NCBI RefSeq assembly: GCF_963924675.1
Contig: NC_089220.1
Span: forward strand, 56,864,639 to 56,928,638
Length of the DNA: 64,000 nt
Source of the DNA: Phocoena phocoena
Taxonomy: Eukaryota; Chordata; Mammalia; Artiodactyla; Phocoenidae
Direction: 5' to 3'
The notes under the pieces were generated by a model, which saw only the letters and a program-made list of their open reading frames with translations, did not search any database and was not told the DNA's origin. Shown here piece after piece: positions 34,975-47,867 of this stretch (position 1 is its first letter; every line of letters starts with the position of its first letter). The position numbers and the translations under genes were made by a program.

Positions 34975-36202
34975 AAAAGCTTCTTAAGCACAGAGGCATT
35001 CATAAGCATTACATAATCTCATTCATCTCAAACTCTGCTTAAGTAATCCAACAATTAAACATAGAAGTACTATGTCTACTTTCATATAATCCCACTACCA
35101 TTCTAAATGTAAGAAATTCCAATTATTTGTTAGCATAAAATCAACACACACACATACCCTAGTCAATGGTTCATTAATATTATTTAAAATTTTAGTTTTC
35201 TAATGGCCTTAAAATTTTATAGTCTTTCCTTACAAAGTCTCTAAGAGAATGACTGGATCATTACCCATTCTGTATGGGCCTGAGAACAGAAAGACAAAGA
35301 ATAAGTGATTTTCTTTGATTCTTTAAGCAAGGAAAGCAAACTGGGAAATTGTTCACTCACTCACTCAGAACTTCATGCCGTTTACCTTGTAATTGGCTGG
35401 TACTTCAGGAGATATTCATTTCAAAGTTTACAGTCAATGATTCGGGACTCAAAGCTTAATTTCCAAAAAACTGATTAGTAATCTAATATATTTCTTTTGC
35501 TTTTGGCTGATGATTGAGCATTATTTTTTTTCTTTCTTTTCTTTTTTTCTTTTTTTTTTTTTTTGGAAACTACAGAAGTAAATCTGAGTTAAAATGATTC
35601 AACTAACTTATATAACATGTAGATACAGTTTATGTGTCTGTAGACAGAAGATTTAGCCTCAAATTTAAAACAATATTAAGTGTTGGGTTTTGTTTTAAAT
35701 ACTTGTTTTGTTTTTTAAAGCATTCGTCTCCATTAGACCAGAAATATAAAATTGCTTAAATAAGTTTTGGGGCTGAAGCAAGGTATTATCTGCTTGTACC
35801 CCAGACTGGCAAGAAAAATAGAGAACCAAAAGGATTATATATAAAAGCATTTAAAATTATATCTTATCATTTGTTTAAAATCATTTGACTGTTCAAAGTA
35901 AAAACAATCTATTATGTGTTTATAAGATATGTAAAATATGGAACAACAACAATCTCACAAAGTGTGTGTGGGGTAAAGGAATTACACTTGTTTCTTACAT
36001 TGTTCATAAAGGAATATAATATTTGCAGATTGATCAGGACAAATTAAATATGCATAGTGTATTCTCCACAGACTAAAAATTCCAGGAAAGAGGTATATGA
36101 GATATTTGTACACATATGTTTTCATATATATAATATAAATGTGAGGCATATTTGTGTATATATAATGAATCCACCTAATGTATATAAACCCATATATACA
36201 TC
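34972..36202. other. Unrecognised AT-rich sequence
   Basis: No repeat or gene recognised. Includes a T-rich low-complexity run at about 35,522-35,565. Confidence 0.4.
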
Positions 36203-36236
36203 GTGTGTATATATATATATATATACACACACACAT
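36203..36236. repeat. Palindromic TG/TA/CA microsatellite
   Basis: GTGTG(TA)9CACAC is a perfect 28-bp palindrome (36,203-36,230), followed by more CA units. Confidence 0.93.
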
Positions 36237-36295
36237 TTATATAAATAAATAAAAATATATACAAATGGAAATGTATACATGCACACATATTTCCA

Positions 36296-36342
36296 CATTA
36301 GGATGCAGAAACCTTTGGGGGGGCATTATTTTGCCTACCACA
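36296..36342 (-). repeat. Short MLT1 LTR end, antisense
   Basis: 'gggggggcattattttgcct' followed by 'accacac' is the reversed start of an MLT1 LTR. Only ~45 bp is left. Confidence 0.5.
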
Positions 36343-36544
36343 CACACATATATACAAATACATAGATGTACATATGTACACAGGCAAACATACACGTATA
36401 GTTGGAAAGGGAAAGATTTGAAAGATACACATCATAATATTAATAGTGGGCGAATTTCTTATTTTGATGCAAAACCCATAGAAACACCAGGCATCAGGTA
36501 GAAATGTAGAAACTGACAAGATCACCATAGATATTTATGGAAAT

Positions 36545-36800
36545 GTGGTAGACAAGAATGGCTAAAACAATCTTAAAGACTTTAAGAATGTCGGAGGACT
36601 TATAATACCATATTCACCAATAGTAAGGCTATAATGTTTAAGATTGTGTCATAGTGGCATGGGATAGACAAATAGAGCAATGGAACAGAATTATATGCTA
36701 TTTACACATTAGAGCAATGGAACAGAATTGTATGCCATTTACACGTTAAGTTCAATGTCAAGGACATCAGCTGTTACCTCTCATGATACAGGAAATTCAA
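36545..36800 (+). mobile_element. L1 ORF2 scrap with 37-bp tandem duplication
   Basis: 'gtcggaggacttataatac', 'gatagacaaatagagcaatg' and 'gaacagaatt' come from the ORF2 C-terminal region of an old L1. A 37-bp unit starting AGAGCAATGG is repeated in tandem (36,674-36,710 and 36,711-36,747) with three differences. Confidence 0.6.
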
Positions 36801-39799
36801 GCTGTAGAACAAAATTGTAAACCTAATACCATAAATAGTAGATTGGCAAAATAAACTATATTGTGTATATTATATCAGATTTTAAATAAAACTTTAAGGA
36901 TGAAGCACATCTATAATCACAAATACAGAAAATGGTTTGTGGTATAGTATTGGAGAAGCAACAGTATATTTCAAGATAGTAATCAGTACTACACTAATGA
37001 TACTATACTATGTGTGAACCTGTCATGTGTATGAACCCATTGTGTTTAAAAGGTTGCTTATCAAAGTGTTAAAAGAGGTCAATTTAATTTTGAGTGATGA
37101 GATATCTGAGGCAGTTTTGTTCCTATTGATAGTTTTGGTTTTGCTTGAACATTTTAAGTACGGATTATTTTTTAATCAGAAGAAAATTAAGAAAGCCTTC
37201 ATTCTGGGTAAAAGCTTAGAGTTTTAATCATATTCTTTTAAAATAAGAAAGATTTTTTTTATTGATATAAGTATCATAAGTTGTTATAAATCAGTCAGAA
37301 GCTATTTGCACCATTTGTGACAGCATGGAACCAGTTTGGTCAGAATGTATTTGAAAAAGATAGAACTAGGTCAGGCTGCACCTGAGCTGACTAGAATCAG
37401 CTGGACCAGAGTTTACTTGCAAAGCACATAAAAGAAACACCAAGTTAAAATTATCACAGAAGTTGTCTAAGATCTGTGTATGTTGGAAAGCAGAGGAAAA
37501 TATTCCACTCAGGAGAAGGAACAATGATATAAAGGAGGAAGTTTTAGAGAAGCTTTAAGTAAAACATTATATTTCAGTTTATATCATGTATGAAACCTCT
37601 AGTAGATTTTTTTAAACCTGCAGTTTTCATTAATGAAACAAAAGATTCAAGCTTACTAAGCATAAAAACTAAATTCTGATTACAAACTTGGGTGATTCTT
37701 TGTGAAGAATGTTCACTATATTATTCTTATAACTGATATTGTAGACCTTATTTGAGCATAACTGTTGAATATTTATATAACAAGTCAATATGTTTATTTA
37801 GAGGAAGAATATGCAAATACTAGTCTCTGTCAATTCTATAATGTTTCTTACAGGGAGAAAAAAGTAGCAAACTTGCTTTGGTAGAAGTCTGGAGGAAAGT
37901 GATTTTACTAGTGATAAACACTCCAAAAGCAATCTCAGGACATTCTGATAAGCCAGAACTTTATTTAAAACATTGTGAAGGGTTATTTTAAGTTGTAGAT
38001 AACAAGAAACAGTACAGAGATAGCATGAAAGTGATTCCAATTTCTGTTAATTTGAAACAGAAACATGATCTAATTTTTAGTAACAAATTCAATGAGATAT
38101 TCATGCTGAATAAATAAATCTTCTGTGGTCTGAGTAAATGAAAAAAGTGCATTCTCATCTTTCCCTTAATTTAACTAGTCATTTTTATTCTGAGAAATAG
38201 AATTTGCACAAATGGAGTAAAAGTACTATACCCAACATCTGTTCAGGAACAGGTAATTCCACAGACAGACGACTCTGGGTAGCTATACAAAATATGGAAA
38301 TATCTAAATAATATCAATTTAGTAAAAATTACTTCTAAAATTCAAGTCCAAAATCACGTTATTCTCCATATTGTATATCTGCTTTACCTGCAAAAATAAA
38401 AATAATTTCACAATGTCCTTCTTTATGCATACATAACACATTTAAACCTCTCAAATGTAACACTTTATGTGAAGCTTTCTGGCTAAGCCAGAAAATAGAT
38501 GAAACTTTTCAAATATAGTTTTATGCCAAAAAAAAAAAAAAGGATCCTTATGTTCTCAGATTTCTTTATAGAGACAAATGATAACTGACATTACCATACT
38601 TCTGGGAAAATCTAAAACTGTAAGGGGTAAGAAATCTTGTTTGAATTAAAGATGATAAGTTACAAAATTTTTATTAAGCTCATATTTCATCTATATTCAG
38701 AAAACAAGATTAATGTAAGGTCACTGCTCTTGAATGAAGCTGTCCTAATTAAGTGCAAAACAAGATTAAAATGGATAATAAATAACATTTACTCTGGCCT
38801 TTCCTTGTCTATGGGGCCAAAAGTATCTGTTTGATTTATTTCTACCTTAATTCACTCAAATAAAAGTTATGTTAATATATTGGAATTGAAAGGCAGTTCT
38901 TGCTAACACTTTCATTAATCATTGGATTACAATCATGCAACCAATGGTACTGTGAGAAAAATAGTAAAATATATGCATTGAAAAACAGAAGATAAAATGA
39001 AATGGTATTTTTAAATATAAGAATGAATGGGAAGTTTTATCATTAAACCCCATAGAAGAATGAGAATGAGCCTTTATTCTTATATCCATGATTATTTGTT
39101 GTTTCTAAATCTCAAGGCATTATAAGCCTCATTAATTTTTGCTTCAAGAAGATATGTGTTTTACTCAAACCAAAATATAATTTATATACTGCAAAGCATT
39201 TTCTTACACTCTATCAATAAATTCACTTTGGTAACATCTACCTGTGTTGAAAAGCCACTTAAAGAAATGAAAAATATTTCTGGTATGGCTAATGTTACAT
39301 CATCCCTGATGTAGACACTATGGAGGGTTTCACTCCAGCCTTCTTTTGGCTCACTCAGAGGCCAGTGTCATGGTTTTCTCTGGGTGGCAGAGACACTCTG
39401 GATATGGGGGGGTCCTTCTTCATGACTGTCTTGCAAATGTCTAAAATGGCCTTGCTGCTTTCCCCATTTAACAGTTACTATTCCCTGAACACCTGTCGCT
39501 TGATGATTTTGCTAAATAAAAGTACAAAATTATGGGAATCCCTGAATGTTAATACATATTTAGATGCAAGCCTTTTGATTATATTCCCAAATATTCTTTC
39601 AACAAATCAGTCATAATTATATATTGTAGTCTGTATATACAGTTTTCAGACAGAACTCCAGGGAATTTTGGACAAAACAGAAATAACTAAGATTTAGGGA
39701 TGAGGAACCAGAAATATTCATTTATACACAGTTCTTTCAAATTTTAAGAAAGATTCATTTAGGCAGTATATTTCATAGATGCAGCTCATAAATGTATTG
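36801..39799. other. Unrecognised AT-rich sequence
   Basis: No repeat or gene recognised over ~3 kb. Short open frames (up to 98 codons) have no recognised relatives. Confidence 0.4.
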
Positions 39800-41455
39800 A
39801 ATACCTTCTCACTATGTGCTCATTACAAGAGGTCCAGTCACATGCCTACTCTCTAAAAGACTTGTCACCTATTTTCCATTATTGTTCCTATTTTACCTTT
39901 CACACAAAATAATTAGTAGTATCATCTGCAATTCTTCTCAATGGGAGAATTTCACTTTACTACAATTTTTCAGGGCCACTGATGATTGGTGCCACAGTGA
40001 AGTAGCTACACAGTTCCACTTATAGATGGCATATGGAATAGATCCCTCTTTATACTAGGGCTGTTATTTTCCTCCTCCATTAACTGATCAGAGGCCATGA
40101 GTCTAGTTGACAGAGATATAGCAAAGCAGTAGAACTAGATACCATGTAAGTGAACTACAAATTTGTGCCTTCAGAGCCAGTTATAGCCTTCTATTTATGT
40201 ATATTTTCCATTTTATAATGAAATGTAATTACATACATCTAATTTTAGGTTTGATAAATTATATAAATCCCACTCATGATGGCATTTGGGGTTGCATAGT
40301 CCCTTAATAGCCATGGTCAGCCATTCAGATTTACTAGGGCCCAGGAGCAAGCCGGGGGATGTTTTTCACAGAGAAATTGGTAATAGACAACAGAGGACTT
40401 GGCCTTTTTCCAAAATTGAAAGGTCTGAACAGTATTTCTCTATTGAGGTTGTAGAGGCTCCACAGATCACCTTGGTCTGTCCCAGACATTTCTACTATCA
40501 TTGCAGCTGATAGAAAAAGAGGTTCAATTTATTGGGCAACATGTACCACAGATCTGGGCTTCTTTAAAATGGGTTGTCTTACAAGTTGCCAGATAAATAA
40601 TTGAAGTAGCTTGCCCTAATATGTTATTTGTAGCCAAAAATATTCAGAGGCCCAGCAACATGTCTCATTTTAGAAGATACATCCCAACATATCTCAGACC
40701 TTAAAAACTTCATTGATGATGTTGGTCAAATCTCCTTGAGGCATATCTTTTACATTCTGGCACACATGTCTTAATAAGGCAGATGGAATATTTGCAACTT
40801 CCTTCTTTCCAGGTCCAGCTAGCATATGTAATGGGTCAGCTTGTTATTGTGCAGTACATGAAGCTGACCAAGGAGTCTGGATTATGTTATGAAAGGGAGT
40901 AAAGTTACCCTGTGGTCACATCAAGGATAAATAGACTTCTGATTTTATATCACTTTCTTTACTGATTGAGGATGGAAATATAAAATCATTTTCCAGGTCA
41001 AAAGCTTTATATCAGTACTAGAGACTGGGGGTCAACCATTAAATATATAAAGCTGGAATCACAGCTGTAATTAGCATCAGCATCTCATGAAGTTTAAGAT
41101 AACCTACTGTCATTTTCTATGATTACATTGGTTGTTACCCCAGGTAAACAAGTGAGGTAATATGGGCTGTGGTAGCAGTCACCACACCTGCATCTTTCAA
41201 GACTTGATGGTAGCACTAAATCTCTGCAATACCCCCAAATATGTAGAATTGCTTTTGGTTTACATACTGGAAGAATGGGGAAGTTCCAGTGGCTCCTATT
41301 TGCCCTTTCAAAAAGATTTGTAAAATCTCTTCTACAGGTCAGGGAATCACCTGTGGGGATTCTCTTTGTTACCAATTATTTCTCTTCACACTGTATTTTG
41401 ATGCTGGTCAAAGAACCAAAAATTCAGCTGTAGTCTCACCAGAACAATACAAGAT
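39800..41455 (-). pseudogene. Degraded endogenous-retrovirus pol region, antisense
   Basis: Translating the minus strand of about 40,600-41,390 in shifting frames gives a discontinuous match, by eye, to retroviral reverse transcriptase. It covers the segment before the active site through the connecting region, and is disrupted by stops and frameshifts. The catalytic motif itself is not intact. The part below 40,600 may be later pol sequence but is weaker. The longest open piece is 93 codons (41,094-41,375). This is a fossil with no coding potential. The left border is approximate and the class of retrovirus is undetermined. A young L1 (41,458-42,705) is inserted in it. Confidence 0.45.
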
Positions 41456-41457
41456 CT

Positions 41458-42705
41458 AGGGGTCTCTGAGAGGCTGGATACTATAAAACTCTTAGAGGAA
41501 AACATAGGCAGAAAACTCTCTGACATAAATAGTAACAAGATCTTTTTTGACCCAGCTCCTAGAGTAATGAAAAAAAATAAATAAATAAACAAATGGGACC
41601 TAATTAAACTTAAAAACTTTTGCACAGCAAAGGAAGCCATAAACAAAACAAAAGGAAAACCCTCAGAATGGGAGAAAATATTTGCAAATGAAGTGACCAG
41701 CAAGGGATTAATCTCCATGATATACAAACAACTCATGCAGCTCAATGCAAAAAAACAAACAAACAAAAAAACAATCAAAAACTGGGTGGGAGATCTAAAT
41801 AGACATTTCTCCAAAGAAGACATACAGATGGACAAAAAGCACATGAAAAGATGCTCAACATAACTAATTATTAGAGAAATGCAAATCAAAACTACAATGA
41901 GGTATCACTTCACACCAGTCAGAATGGCCATCATCAAAAAATCTACAAATAATAAATGCTGGAGAGAGTGTGGAGAAAAAGGAACCTTCCTACACTCTTG
42001 GTGGGAATGTAAACTGGTACAACCATTATGGAGAACAGTATGGAGGTTCCTTAAAAAACTACAAATAGAGCTACCATATGACCCAGGAATCTCACTCCTG
42101 ATCATATATCTAGAGGAAACCATAATTTGAAAAGATACATGCACCCCAATGTTCATTGCAGCATTATTTACAATAGCCAGGACATGGAAGCAACCTACAT
42201 GTTCATTGACAGATGAGTAGATAAAGATGTGGTACATATGTATAATGGAATATTACTCAGCCATGAAAAAGAATGAAATAATGCCATTTACAGCAGCTTG
42301 AATGGACTTAGTCATACTGAGTGAAGTCAGACAAAGACAAATATCATATAATATCACTTATATGTGGAATCTAAAAACATGATACAAATGAACTTATTTA
42401 CAAAAGAGAAATAGAGTCACAGATGTATAAAATAAACCTATGGTTACCATGGAGGACAGGGAGGGGGAGGGACAAATTGGGAGATTGGGATTGACATATA
42501 CACGTTACTATATATTAAATAGATAACTAACAAGGACCTACAGTATAGTACAGGGAACTCCACTCAGTACTCTGTAATGACCTACATGGGAAGAGAATCT
42601 AAAAAAAAGTAAGTGGATATATATGTATATATAACTGATTCACTTTGCTATACACCTGAAACTAACACAACATTGTAAATCAACTATATTCTACTTAAAA
42701 AAAAA
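41458..42705 (+). mobile_element. Young-looking L1, 5' truncated, 3' end complete
   Basis: It starts in late ORF2 at 'ctataaaactcttagagga' (41,483) and reads with few changes through 'actctcagaatgggagaaaa'-like text (41,670), 'cttcacaccagtcagaatgg' and 'tggaatattactcagccatg'. It then passes the 3'UTR to 'cacctgaaactaacacaac', 'attgtaaatcaactatatt' and an A tail ending about 42,705. This 3' end is typical of even-toed ungulate and whale L1s. An imperfect target-site duplication brackets it: AGAACAATACAAGATC (41,441-41,456) and AGAGCAATATGAGATC (42,706-42,721). It is only ~1.25 kb and lacks the endonuclease and reverse-transcriptase core. Open pieces include the reverse frame of 167 codons at 41,386-41,889, which is an antisense shadow. 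Confidence 0.92.
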
Positions 42706-42721
42706 AGAGCAATATGAGATC

Positions 42722-43450
42722 AACTAGATTTAAGAATCCATTGTCTAAACTCCTTTAAGCTTCATTTTGAAGTTGGACCACAATGGTGAATTATGTCTCT
42801 AAGGATTATTATCGATTAAGAGCCAGTCAATTACCCACAAAAAGTCAGAATTTTTCTTTCCTAAGGGCACATTCATCCTAACAAGTGGCTGCGGATTACG
42901 GGAAGATTTACATGCACATACTTGTGGATTAATGGCAGTGTTGTATTTCAAAGAGGTAGATGTCCCAGAGCCCCATCCCCCATTATTGAAGAGCACAGTG
43001 CCTGTCAACTGTCCTGGGTTGACCACTGTGAATTTCCACTACAGTGTATTATCTCAGGATAGGTTTCTTCTATCAGAACTGGAATATGTTGCTTATAAAT
43101 GTCAAATAAACACATTTACAGGGTAATCCAGCTATTCCATCTCTAATCAAGTGAATATCACCACAGATTTTTGCATATAAAAACTCTGATCATCACTATT
43201 GTGGTAACTGTGCCCATCCTATCTCTGAATATAAACTGTGTCTACCTGGCTTCTACTGTTCCCTTATTCCATTCTCAGGGAGATAAGGAAATCCAACTCT
43301 ACTGCAGCATTTCCATCATTTTGACCCTACACAGGACTTTCACTTTAGATATTTTCAAGAAGGCTGGTGACACACTCACCAATTTATTTCTGAAGGAAAG
43401 GATGGCTTGACATATCTACATTGGACTGTAGACTTTGGGTCAAACAACCT
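42722..43450 (-). pseudogene. Possible continuation of the ERV internal region, antisense
   Basis: The text beyond the L1 insertion has the same composition and an open minus-strand piece (42,799-43,026, 75 codons). It is likely the upstream part of the same retroviral internal region, but I could not assign a domain. Border and identity are uncertain. Confidence 0.3.
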
Positions 43451-44023
43451 GTGCTTTCAGTAGTCAGCTACCACTAACTTAATTAGAATTATCACTTATC
43501 ATTCACTGCTTGGTTAAGAATAATTTTATCATTACAAAAGCATGAATGTACTCAGGCCAAATAAACAGTGACATGATGGTGTATGTGAGAGTAGCAGGAG
43601 TTCAAAACATGGATTCTCATTCACTTAAGAATACAGACTGACTCAACAGAATCATGATTCTATTTTCTAGGGTCTCAGACTGGTGGTTGAAGTTATATGC
43701 ATCACTGACCTTGCTCAAGGATGTCCTGACATAATCACACTGGCCACAAATGAATAATATTGTATATTTCATAAGATCAATTCTTAATTGAGAAACACAT
43801 TAGTTTGGACGAATTTTGTAAACAAGGTTTTCACTTGTAAAATTGTTCCATATAACTAGAGGTTAATTTCTTGAACAATATATATTTTGATGGAAGTTTT
43901 TCTTAAAAACATTACAAGTTTCCTTGTTTTCTTACAAAGAGTATGCTGAACATAATTTAAATATTTCTTCATGGCTACAAATACTAATGAATAAAAACTG
44001 TAACTTCTACAATTTTAACACAG
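43451..44023. other. Unrecognised AT-rich sequence
   Basis: No repeat or gene recognised. Confidence 0.4.
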
Positions 44024-44165
44024 CAGTGGTTCTCAAGTGTGAACCTCAGATCAGCAGCAGCAGCAACTGGGAAATTTTTGAAAAGCTAAATCTTAGGCCC
44101 CACTTCAGATCTACTGACTGGAAAGCTCCCAGTGATTCTGATGCCCATGAAAGCAGGACACAGCT
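44024..44165 (+). mobile_element. MER5A-like hAT element
   Basis: 'cagtggttctcaagtgtgaa', 'agcagcagcagcaactggga' and 'gccccacttcagatctactg' then 'ccagtgattctgatgccc' match the order of MER5A, a short non-autonomous hAT-Charlie element. No coding. Confidence 0.75.
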
Positions 44166-44189
44166 CTGTAGAACTGTTTATGCCTTTGC

Positions 44190-44405
44190 TAGAGCACAGG
44201 CTTTAGGGTCAGGCACATTTAGGTTTAAATGTGGATCCTGCTGATTCTTAACCATGTGATCTTGGGAAATTTATCTAACCTACCCAAAGCCCAAATTCCT
44301 CTTATGTAAACTCAGCTTTACAGAATTGTGAGGATAACATGAGCAATTAAATGTAAATGTGTTAATATAGTGCTTCACACAGTAACAGTTTAATGAATGT
44401 TTGCA
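44190..44405 (+). repeat. MIR SINE, nearly full length
   Basis: 'tagagcacaggctttagggt', 'ccatgtgatcttgggaaatt', 'cttatgtaaactcagcttta' and 'atatagtgcttcacacagta' then 'taatgaatgtttg' give head-to-tail MIR order. Confidence 0.75.
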
Positions 44406-46349
44406 ATTTTTTAAAAAAATTATAACATACAGCTATTTTAACAATTCTATTCCCTGATAGTCATTTTATACAGACTTGTCCTCACTTTTTAATGTACATT
44501 TTAACATATACTTATCAAAATTCTACAATTTTATTTTATTTTTTTAATTTTACCATGCAGTTTCTATAAATGAAGAGCTAGACTGGAAAAATTTTAGTCC
44601 TGTAAGATTTTGAACTTACTCTTAGATAACTGAGATAGCCAGAAATCTTAACTCTTACCTATTTTTATATATAAAAAAAAGTCTTCATATAGAATATTCC
44701 ATTTTATAGTTTGGTATTGTCCCAATTAGGCACATAGGAAAAACATCTTAAGAGAAACTTGATTTCTAAGTGTATGACAATAAAGAAGGATGGAATTCAA
44801 TCTAAAACAAATTGTAGAATTATAATTGTTCTTTTACTACATTCTTCCATTTTCAAATGCCTGGGAAACTTACAAGGTTAAATAAAGAGAAATTATTTTG
44901 TAACAGCCAACACTTTTAATTAGGTTTCCCTAAGGCTTGCAGAGTTAAAGAACTTAGCAAACAAGTGTAAAACTGATTCTTTTTCAGTAGGTGGGAATAG
45001 AAAGATGTATTAGGTCTCAATGGTGAGAAGAAATTGAACTTCTTTGAAATAAAAACTAAGCAGATACTATTGTTTTGGTTGTTTTCTATCACTGAATGTC
45101 AAAAGAAAAGCCTTCCATCAGCAATTCTAAACTTTTAAATGGATTTTGAATCAGCTGTCCAACAAATACAGAAAGCAATACCTTCTGTAACCTTTCATAA
45201 TTCCAGAGCTGGGAATTAATAGTCATTATTCCTTTTCATTCATGAATTAAAAGTCAACATATTAAATGTGAAGTATCAATATTTCCAAAGATACCTTTTA
45301 ACAATGCCTGTATTATACTGAACACTTAATAGGTCATTTAAAGAAAAGGATACATGGCATCACAAATTCATTCCATCAAACATATTATTTCAACTTATAT
45401 TGAATTGATGTTGACTTGGAGAAAGTTGTATGTGGAAACCAAGTATGCAATACCATGTTTACTCTTTTTTCTTCTCTGGTCAATGTTCTTATCTTCTATT
45501 TGGAAACAAGATCAAGAAGAGACAGAGCAGGAAGGTGAAAACCTTAAATGTGGTTATATTACCATTCTCATCTTTGGCTCCATGAAAATATCAAGACTAG
45601 ACTCCTTTGCCATTACATAATTGGCACAAGCCAGTCTTTAAAAATCTATTTATAAAATTAGATTATTCTACTACTTAAGGCAATCACTCTTCTCTTTTGC
45701 CTCACACACTTTTTCAACTCTCTAGGGATTTTATCCCATTACAGAATATTTTTTCTCTGGTATACTTAGTATAAAACAAAAATCACCCATATTTAAGTAG
45801 CCTTTGCTTGGCCTACTTACAGTCCCATTCAATTTATTTTCTTTTCCTTATAGCCATGCTTCTAAAAATAGGAAAAAAGATTTTATTCTACCAATATTTT
45901 CTTAGCTTCCCACTCACTTAACCACTGCAATCAATCAATCATCAATCAACAGAAATCCACTAGAATTCCTTATCTGATAGTCAGCATAGGCTAACATTAT
46001 GTTGCAGTAACAAATAATCACAAATACTCATTAGATTAAATTAACAATAGTTTAATTCTCACACAAAGCTGGTAGGGTCCCAGGTTGATGGAAGCTTCAC
46101 CCATTTGTAAAAGTAACTTCTCAACACAAACTTTTACAATGAAAATATAAGAGCATGGAGAATCTTACTGTATTTTTTAAGTGTATCAATCTAAATGTGA
46201 GACTCGTATTTACCTTTTGTGGACAAAGCAAGTGGTGCCTTATTAAGAGGAAAGTGATACATTGAAGGGAAAAAAACTTTAAACAAAAAGTAAAAAGTGA
46301 TGATTTTGAAAATTCAACCACATGACAAAATACACTAATATTAAGAAAT
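44406..46349. other. Mostly unrecognised AT-rich sequence
   Basis: No gene recognised. A trace near 45,990-46,080 ('atgttgcagtaacaaataat', 'tttaattctcacacaaagct') resembles a common mammalian LTR-type repeat, but it is short. Confidence 0.4.
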
Positions 46350-47276
46350 TCACTGTCAAAAAAGCATGTTCGAGAAAAAAGTCAAGGATGTGGCTATACT
46401 ACCTTTTGCAAGTACTTCAGAAAGATCAAAAGTACAGAGTATATAGTTATTTAAAAGGCTTGTTGGGAAGTTTAGTTTGAGGCTTTCCTGTTTCCTCAAT
46501 CTAAGCAGGGATCTTAGGAAACTTGGGTCATTATCCCTCAGTCACCTCAGTAAAAGCCAAAATAGAGATAATATGACCTAAGAAAGATGTTTTGTTTAAT
46601 GGCATGGATCCCCATCACATACCAGGAGATGCACAAAGTTACTGAGAATTATAAAGCAACAGAAACACTGCCGGCTTGGATTGAAAGGGACAGAGACAGT
46701 ACAAAATGAAAGGTCTTTGGACTCCAGAAATTCTATTTGAAGGAAATAGGATGATAAAACTATTCTGCTACAAAACCCCTCTATCTTTCATGAAAAAGGA
46801 AGGATGACTCAGAAGATGGAGCAGAGTACTCTGAGGGTGGAACCAAGAACCATAGAGGATTATTCCTAGGCCTCACAACCTAATGGGGTTTTCAAGACTG
46901 GATTTCAAAATGTTTGGGAACAGTGACTGCATTTTTCCTTCAATTTTCTCCCTTTTTGAACCAGAATGTCTATAACTGTTTTCATATGCCTGCTCTGCCA
47001 CTGCATTTTGGAAACACATAATCTGTTTCTTTAGTTTCACAGGTCAGGTCCAAAGATAGAATGGAATTATGATCAGAATGGATTATATCCAGAGCTTCAC
47101 TCATACCTGCTTTAGAGGATTAGATAATAAAGCTTGGGAATTTAAAACTGGTAATACTTAGTTAAGATTTCGGACTTTGAGTTGATGCTGTAATAGAGTA
47201 AGACTTTTGGGGCCTCTGGGTTGGGGTGAATATATTTTTCATGTGCTGTAAATATGAATATTTGGGAGCCAGGGGG
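46350..47276 (+). mobile_element. MaLR internal region, fossil
   Basis: The end of this stretch ('gactttgagttgatgctgta', 'gtaagacttttggggcctct', 'aatatttgggagccaggggg') is the 3' end of a mammalian-apparent-LTR-retrotransposon internal region. It leads without a gap into an MLT1 LTR at 47,277. Earlier text ('gccatggatccccatcacat'-like at 46,600, 'ttggattgaaagggacagag') fits it. No open retroviral genes remain; the left border is approximate. Confidence 0.6.
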
Positions 47277-47867
47277 TGGACTGCAATAAGCAGGATAATG
47301 ATTCCATGAAATGGCTATACACCCTAACCCCTGGAGTCAGTGAATACGTTACCTTACAGGGCAAGAGGGACTTTGCAGATATAATTATGATCTTAATTTT
47401 AAATAGAGAGATTATCCTGGATTATCAGGTAAACTCGATATACCCACTTGGCCTCTAAGAAATGGAAGAACAGAAGTCAGAAAATATGTGAATATAGAGC
47501 AAGTAGCAGGAAAAAAAGTGGGAGAGGAACTAGAACCACTTCTCATGTTGAAGATGGAGGAAAGCAATGATCCAAGGAATGTGAGTGGTCTTGAAAGCTG
47601 AACACAGGCCTCACACTGACAGCCAGGAAGGAAACAGGACCTCAGTCCTGCAACCACATAGCATTGACTTCTGCAAACAACTTGAACTGCAAGGAAACAG
47701 ATTCTCCCCTAGAGACTCCAGACAGGAATGCAGCCCAGCCAACACCTAGATTTTAGACTTTGGAAAATTATGTAAGATTTGTAGAAATGTGAGGTAATAA
47801 ATTTGTGCAGTTTTAAGTGGTTAAGTTTGTGGTAATTTTTAAATGGCAGTAATAGAAAACTAATGCA
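47277..47867 (+). mobile_element. MLT1-type 3' LTR
   Basis: It opens TGGACTGCAATAAGCAGGAT and continues 'acgttaccttacagggcaag', 'agggactttgcagatataat', 'gagattatcctggattatca', 'tgaagatggaggaaagcaat' and 'cagattctcccctagagact'. It ends 'gtggtaatttttaaatggca', 'aatagaaaactaatgca'. This is the sense order of an MLT1 LTR, following its own internal region. Confidence 0.85.

Noticed and set aside
36674..36747. CRISPR-like direct repeats
   Set aside because: Just two adjacent copies without spacers, inside an L1 scrap in a mammalian genome.
41386..41889. 167-codon minus-strand frame
   Set aside because: Antisense shadow of the L1 at 41,458-42,705.
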